A program made the translations under genes and the position numbers. From the NCBI GenBank assembly GCA_019413925.1, contig DXMY01000014.1, positions 19,338 through 83,337 of the forward strand: a DNA stretch of 64,000 nucleotides, given 5' to 3'. This document shows positions 59,948-64,000 of this stretch, piece after piece. The notes under the pieces are model-generated. The model saw nothing but the letters and a program-made list of their open reading frames with translations. It was not told where the DNA came from and ran no database searches. Every line of letters begins with the position of its first letter. Within the stretch, counting starts at the first letter, position 1. This stretch comes from Collinsella sp. Its GTDB lineage: Bacteria > Actinomycetota > Coriobacteriia > Coriobacteriales > Coriobacteriaceae.

Positions 59948-62716
59948 TTACAGCAGCTCGCCGTGGCGGGCGATGTAGCGGCGCTTGGCCAGTTGGGTGA
60001 GCGCGATGTAGGCGGCGACAATGCCGATGAGCAGCGCGAAGAAGATTGGCGGCAGCGGCATGAGACCCAGCGCATCGGCGATGGGGCTTGCCGGCAGCCA
60101 GGTGACGAGCACCAGGCCCAGCACGGTGAGGAGGCACAGCGCGGGCGCGGCGTGGTCGCGCGGGCGTGGCAGGCGCGGGGAGCGCAGCATGTGGACCACG
60201 AGCGTCTGCGACCACATGGACTCGACAAACCAACCGCTCTGGAAGAGCGCCGTAAAGGCCGCCATGCCTGCGACGTCGCCTATAGCGGCAAGCTCTGCCC
60301 AGCTTGCGCCCACGGCGGCGGGGCACACCACAAAGAAGAGCGCGGCGAAAGTCGCGATATCAAACAGTGAGCTCACGGGGCCCAGCTCGAGCATAAAGCC
60401 CTTGATGGACGCGGCGTCCCAAGCACGCGGACGGGCAGTCCAGGCGTCGTCGACGGTGTCCCACGGCAGCGCGATGCACACGATCTCGTAGACCAGCGAC
60501 AGCAGCACCAACTGCAGAGCGCTCATGGGCAAGAATGGCAAGAACAGGCTCGCGACGGTCACGGATAGCACGTTGCCAAAGTTGGAGCTCACCGTGGTCT
60601 TGAGGTACTTGAGCAGGTTGCCGTAGGTGCGGCGGCCTTCGATGATGCCGCGCTCGAGCACGCCCAGGTCTTTCTGGAGCAAGATGATATCGGCGGATTC
60701 CTTGGCGATGTCGACGGCCGAATCGACCGAGATGCCGCAGTCGCTCGCACGCATGGCGGCGGCGTCGTTGATGCCGTCGCCCATAAAGCCCACGGTGTGG
60801 TCGAGCAGCTCACGCATGACGCGCACCAGACGCGCCTTCTGCAGCGGCGAGAGCTTGGCGAAGAGGTGGGTGTTCTCGGCGCGTTCGGCAAGCTCGGCGT
60901 CGTCGAGCGCATCGATCTCGGAGCCGAGCAAGACGTTGCTCGCGCCGATGCCGATCTGCTCGCAAACGGTGGCGGCGACACGGTCGTTGTCGCCGGTCAG
61001 AACCTTGACCGCCACGCCCTTGGCTTCGAGGGTAGCGACGGCGCCCGCGGCACTTGCTTTGGGCGGATCGAGGAAGGCCAAAAAGCCCATCAGCACCATG
61101 TCGCACTCGTCAGCGATGCCAAACTCGCCCACGCAGCGCGGATCGGTCTTCTGCGCCACGGCAATCACGCGCAGGCCCTCGGCGTTGAGCCCGGCGACCT
61201 GCTTGCGAATCTGGGCGAGCTTGTCTTCGGTGAGCGGCTGGGCGGCGCCATCGACCTCGATAAAGGAGCAGATCTCGAGCATTTCCTCGGCAGCTCCCTT
61301 GGTAACCATCTGGGTTTTGCCCTGGGCGTCGGCGACAACGACGCTCAGGCGACGGCGCGAGAAATCGAAGGGCACCTCGTCGATCTTGGTATAGCGGTCG
61401 CGCAGGCTCTGGCCCAGCATGGAGCCGGGTGCTGTGGCCGAGGGCGTCACGTCGGCGCGGTCGATGACGGCCAGGTCGATAAGGTTCTTGAGGCCGGTCT
61501 GGAAGAAGCTGTTCAAAAACGCATGGCGCAGTACGCGCACGTCCTCGTTGCCGTCGGTGTTGAGGTAGCGCTCGAGCACGATGCGGTCTTCGGTGAGGGT
61601 GCCGGTCTTGTCGCAGCACAGGACGTCCATCGCGCCGAGGTTTTGGATCGCCGGCAGTTCCTTGACGATAACCTGGCGACGGGCGAGGTCCTTGGCGCCC
61701 TGCGACAGGCTCGTGGTCACGATGACGGGAAGCATCTGCGGCGTGATGCCCACGGCCACGCTCGTGGCGAATAGCAGCGCGTCGATGACGTTGCCCTTGG
61801 TGGCGGCGTTGATGGCAAAGACGGCCGGCGCCATAACGAGCATGAGGCGTACGAGCAGCATGGAGACGCTCGAGACGCCGCGGTCAAACGCGCTCTTCTC
61901 GCCGTGCCCGTTGAGCATCTTGGCGATGCCGCCCAGGTAGGTGTCCGAGCCGGTGGCAACGACAAGCGCCATTGCAGTGCCGTTTTGCACGGAGGTGCCG
62001 GTAAAGACGATGTTCTTGCAGGCGGAGAGTGGCAGCGCGGAGCCGTTGGCACCCTCGACGACCGCGGCGGAAGCGGTCTTCTCGACGGCGTTGCTCTCGC
62101 CGGTGAGTGCGGACTCGATCGCAAACAGATCGCGCGCGGTGATGATACGGGCGTCGGCCGGCACCATATCGCCGGCAGAGAGGCGGACCACATCGCCGGG
62201 GACGAGCTCGTCGAAGGGGATCTCGAGGCGCTCGCCGTCGCGCAGAGCGCAGCAGGTGTTGGAGACCAGGTCCTTGAGGGCCTCGGCCGCATTGCCGCTG
62301 CGGGCTTCCTGGATAAACTTCATGCCGCCCGATACCAGCAGCATGATGCCGATGACGATGACCGTGGAGGGGTCGCGCTGCGGCTCGGGCACGGCGAGCA
62401 CGTCGATATAGAGCGAGACCAGTGCGAGCGCGGCGAGGATGCCGGCGAAGGGATCGATGAATGCGTCGGCGATGCGGCGGGCGAGCGTCTTGGTCGGCGC
62501 CTCGATGGTGTTGGGGCCGACCGCGCTCAGGCGCTCGGCGGCGTGCTCGGCGGTGAGTCCGCCAGCCGTGGCGTCGAGCAGCACGAGGGCGTCCTCGGCG
62601 CTATGGGTGGCGGCGAATATGGTGTTCTTGGACAGGCCGGCGTGAGCGGCAGGGCGCGCCGTGCGGCGGCGCTTGGAGATAGCTTCGAGTACCGTGGCGG
62701 TTTTGAGCATCAGCAT
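59948..62716 (-). CDS. mgtA: Magnesium-translocating P-type ATPase, MgtA type
   Basis: 922 residues, P-type ATPase type IIIB. N-terminal ATPase segment GLTAEHAAERLSAVGPN, actuator TGESNAVEK (about 200), phosphorylation site CDKTGTLTED (Asp near 368), nucleotide domain FDFSRRRLSVVV, hinge FMGDGINDAAAM, and six C-terminal helices with ALPWDTVDDAW as in MgtA/MgtB. It imports Mg2+ when magnesium is low. AAGGAGG lies just before ATG 62716. The upstream region shows no clear match to known Mg2+ leader RNAs. Confidence 0.93.
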   Translation of the reverse strand: MLMLKTATVLEAISKRRRTARPAAHAGLSKNTIFAATHSAEDALVLLDATAGGLTAEHAAERLSAVGPNTIEAPTKTLARRIADAFIDPFAGILAALALVSLYIDVLAVPEPQRDPSTVIVIGIMLLVSGGMKFIQEARSGNAAEALKDLVSNTCCALRDGERLEIPFDELVPGDVVRLSAGDMVPADARIITARDLFAIESALTGESNAVEKTASAAVVEGANGSALPLSACKNIVFTGTSVQNGTAMALVVATGSDTYLGGIAKMLNGHGEKSAFDRGVSSVSMLLVRLMLVMAPAVFAINAATKGNVIDALLFATSVAVGITPQMLPVIVTTSLSQGAKDLARRQVIVKELPAIQNLGAMDVLCCDKTGTLTEDRIVLERYLNTDGNEDVRVLRHAFLNSFFQTGLKNLIDLAVIDRADVTPSATAPGSMLGQSLRDRYTKIDEVPFDFSRRRLSVVVADAQGKTQMVTKGAAEEMLEICSFIEVDGAAQPLTEDKLAQIRKQVAGLNAEGLRVIAVAQKTDPRCVGEFGIADECDMVLMGFLAFLDPPKASAAGAVATLEAKGVAVKVLTGDNDRVAATVCEQIGIGASNVLLGSEIDALDDAELAERAENTHLFAKLSPLQKARLVRVMRELLDHTVGFMGDGINDAAAMRASDCGISVDSAVDIAKESADIILLQKDLGVLERGIIEGRRTYGNLLKYLKTTVSSNFGNVLSVTVASLFLPFLPMSALQLVLLSLVYEIVCIALPWDTVDDAWTARPRAWDAASIKGFMLELGPVSSLFDIATFAALFFVVCPAAVGASWAELAAIGDVAGMAAFTALFQSGWFVESMWSQTLVVHMLRSPRLPRPRDHAAPALCLLTVLGLVLVTWLPASPIADALGLMPLPPIFFALLIGIVAAYIALTQLAKRRYIARHGELL

Positions 62717-62802
62717 AGGGTCCTCCTTGTTGAAGGGAGTTAGCGTACGTGTCGTATGTGCTTCAAAAAACCTAGATGTCGCTCACGTCATGCTTGCGAG
62801 CT

Positions 62803-62831
62803 ACCACAAAGGGGACGGGCACCTTTGTGGT
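62803..62831. repeat. ACCACAAAGG palindrome with GGACGGG loop
   Basis: 10-bp arms ACCACAAAGG / CCTTTGTGGT; same family as 56580-56626 but with the loop in the opposite sense (GGACGGGCA against TGCCTGTCC). Lies upstream of mgtA. Confidence 0.75.
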
Positions 62832-63153
62832 GGTTTTGACGGTCGGCTGTTGGCGCTTATGCGCGTGCGGAATCATCGCGGCGTGCCGAGGGCGACATGC
62901 AGGTTTTTCGACTATGACTGCCTTCCATGGCACACCTCCTTAAGGCCGGGCGCGATGCGCTTCAGGTATCACGTACCCGTTACAATCCGCCCGTATTCTT
63001 GATGAGGGGGTTTGTCGTGTCAACCCCTTTGTTCGGAAAACCATCGCCCCTGACAAAGCCTTTACAGAATGCCGCGGCCCCAAAGCGCGCCCCGCAATGC
63101 GCCCTGCCTGCGCTAAACTGGAAGGCACGTACGCGATTACGAGAGGAGCCCGC

Positions 63154-63837
63154 ATGGAGGCTTACAAGCAAGAGTTCATCAAGTTTATGGTTGAGTCCGA
63201 CGTTCTTAAGTTCGGCAGCTTTACGCTCAAGAGCGGCCGTCAGTCCCCGTTCTTTATGAACGCCGGCGCCTACGTGACGGGCTATCAGCTCAAGAAACTG
63301 GGCGAGTATTATGCCCAGGCCATTCACGATAACTTTGGCGACGACTTTGACGTGCTGTTTGGACCGGCCTACAAGGGTATTCCGCTGGCCGTCGTGACCG
63401 CAATTGCCTACCACGAGCTGTACGGCAAGGAGGTCAAGTACTGCTGCGACCGCAAGGAGGCCAAGGACCACGGTGCCGATAAGGGCAACCTGCTGGGTTA
63501 TGAACCCAAGGACGGCGACCGTGTGGTCATGGTCGAGGACGTCACCACCAGCGGCAAGTCCATCGACGAGACCTATCCCAAGGTCAAGGCTGCTGCCGAT
63601 GTCGAGATTAAGGGCCTGATCGTGTCCCTCAACCGCATGGAGGTCGGCAAGGGTGGCGTGACCACCGCGCAGAAGGAGATCGAGGCCAAGTACGGTTTCC
63701 CCGTCGCGAGCATCGTTTCCATGGCCGAGGTCGTCGAGACCCTCTACAACCACGAGATCGACGGTAAGGTCGTCATCGATGACGAGCTCAAGGCCGCCAT
63801 CGACGCCTACTACGAGCAGTACGGAGCTCGGGAGTAG
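63154..63837 (+). CDS. pyrE: Orotate phosphoribosyltransferase
   Basis: 227 residues. Visible OPRTase blocks: FTLKSGRQSPFFMN, FGPAYKGIPLA, and the PRPP-binding VVMVEDVTTSGKS with the acidic pair. It joins orotate and PRPP to OMP in pyrimidine synthesis. GAGAGGAG before ATG 63154; the open frame reaches back to 63097 without a site. No other pyr genes are in view. Confidence 0.94.
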   Translation: MEAYKQEFIKFMVESDVLKFGSFTLKSGRQSPFFMNAGAYVTGYQLKKLGEYYAQAIHDNFGDDFDVLFGPAYKGIPLAVVTAIAYHELYGKEVKYCCDRKEAKDHGADKGNLLGYEPKDGDRVVMVEDVTTSGKSIDETYPKVKAAADVEIKGLIVSLNRMEVGKGGVTTAQKEIEAKYGFPVASIVSMAEVVETLYNHEIDGKVVIDDELKAAIDAYYEQYGARE

Positions 63838-63840
63838 GTA

Positions 63841-63868
63841 GTTACGCGGGTTTACCAACCCGCGTAAC
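63841..63868. terminator. Hairpin after pyrE
   Basis: 12-bp perfect stem GTTACGCGGGTT / AACCCGCGTAAC with loop TACC, 3 nt after the stop; no T-run. Confidence 0.6.
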
Positions 63869-63881
63869 CAGTTGACGCTGC

Positions 63882-63981
63882 AAACCCGCCAGAGCGGCAA
63901 TCTGCCTTTCAACTTCGGCGGCATGACCAGAAGGTCAATGCCGCCTCGTTTCAAGGCACCTTGCTCGCCCTGGCGGGCTTT
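63882..63981. other. Nested dyads in the terminal intergenic region
   Basis: Inner hairpin GGCGGCATGACC / GGTCAATGCCGCC (63917-63945, one bulged A) inside an outer pair CCCGCCAG (63885-63892) with CTGGCGGG (63970-63977). Could be a structured RNA or a dispersed repeat; no gene seen to the window end. Confidence 0.45.
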
Positions 63982-64000
63982 CGCTCATATGACCCAATCC

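Noticed and set aside
62717..62830. M-box or mgtL-type magnesium leader before mgtA
   Set aside because: No match to the conserved M-box core and no proline-rich leader peptide; only a dispersed palindrome is present.

Overview
The window is GC-rich, gene-dense actinobacterial-type DNA and most likely comes from a gut member of the Coriobacteriia, probably Collinsella. This is inferred from the gene set and its style: an Ech-type hydrogenase operon, ECF transporters, LuxS, an old-yellow-enzyme/Fe-S reductase, several phospho-beta-glucosidases, an NRMT-like NRAMP protein, and many short palindromic intergenic repeats. No ribosomal RNA, prophage, CRISPR array or complete insertion sequence was seen. 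There is one tRNA, the initiator tRNA-Met.

Layout. 1-9 kb: the 5' end of glmU, an ECF vitamin/metal uptake operon (T, fused A1-A2, S), xth, a sirtuin, a folP-folK fusion with a large insert, a degenerate biotin-ligase-like gene and coaX. 9-12.5 kb: initiator tRNA, a regular array of palindromes, an OYE/Fe-S/FAD reductase and an orphan IS3-type HTH gene. 12.6-18.3 kb: a six-function Ech [NiFe]-hydrogenase operon whose two membrane subunits are fused in one ORF. 18.8-27.8 kb: a NarL-type two-component system opposite an ABC-2 exporter, then a MacB/FtsX-type ABC pair. 27.9-39.7 kb: a DUF362 ferredoxin protein, an alpha/beta hydrolase, hemolysin-III and CNNM/CorC membrane proteins, a small envelope-protein operon, a polysaccharide-deacetylase pseudoenzyme, and a MgtE-like sensor protein paired with an NRMT-type NRAMP transporter. 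40.2-44.6 kb: an OatA-like acyltransferase, ribokinase and nucleoside hydrolase.

44.6-58.3 kb is a sugar-catabolism island: LicT antiterminator with its RNA target, PTS EIIBC and a phospho-beta-glucosidase; then a LacI regulator, a FucI/AraA-type isomerase, a two-gene transketolase and an FGGY kinase that look like one pathway; then luxS, a DUF4867 protein and a second phospho-beta-glucosidase. 58.3-64 kb: an AAA/DUF4143 ATPase gene that looks inserted (flanking direct repeats, its own AT-rich promoter region with 23-bp-period repeats), a MgtA-type P-type ATPase and pyrE.

Recurring themes are magnesium transport (MgtA, MgtE-like/NRMT, CNNM), low-potential redox chemistry (Ech, DUF362, OYE), plant glycoside use, and at least four separate families of short inverted repeats. 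The strongest unexplained signal is a set of six copies of a 55-bp palindrome with an invariant 25-nt centre: four in tandem at 9.1-9.4 kb with an 80-81-bp period, and two at 56.4 kb.
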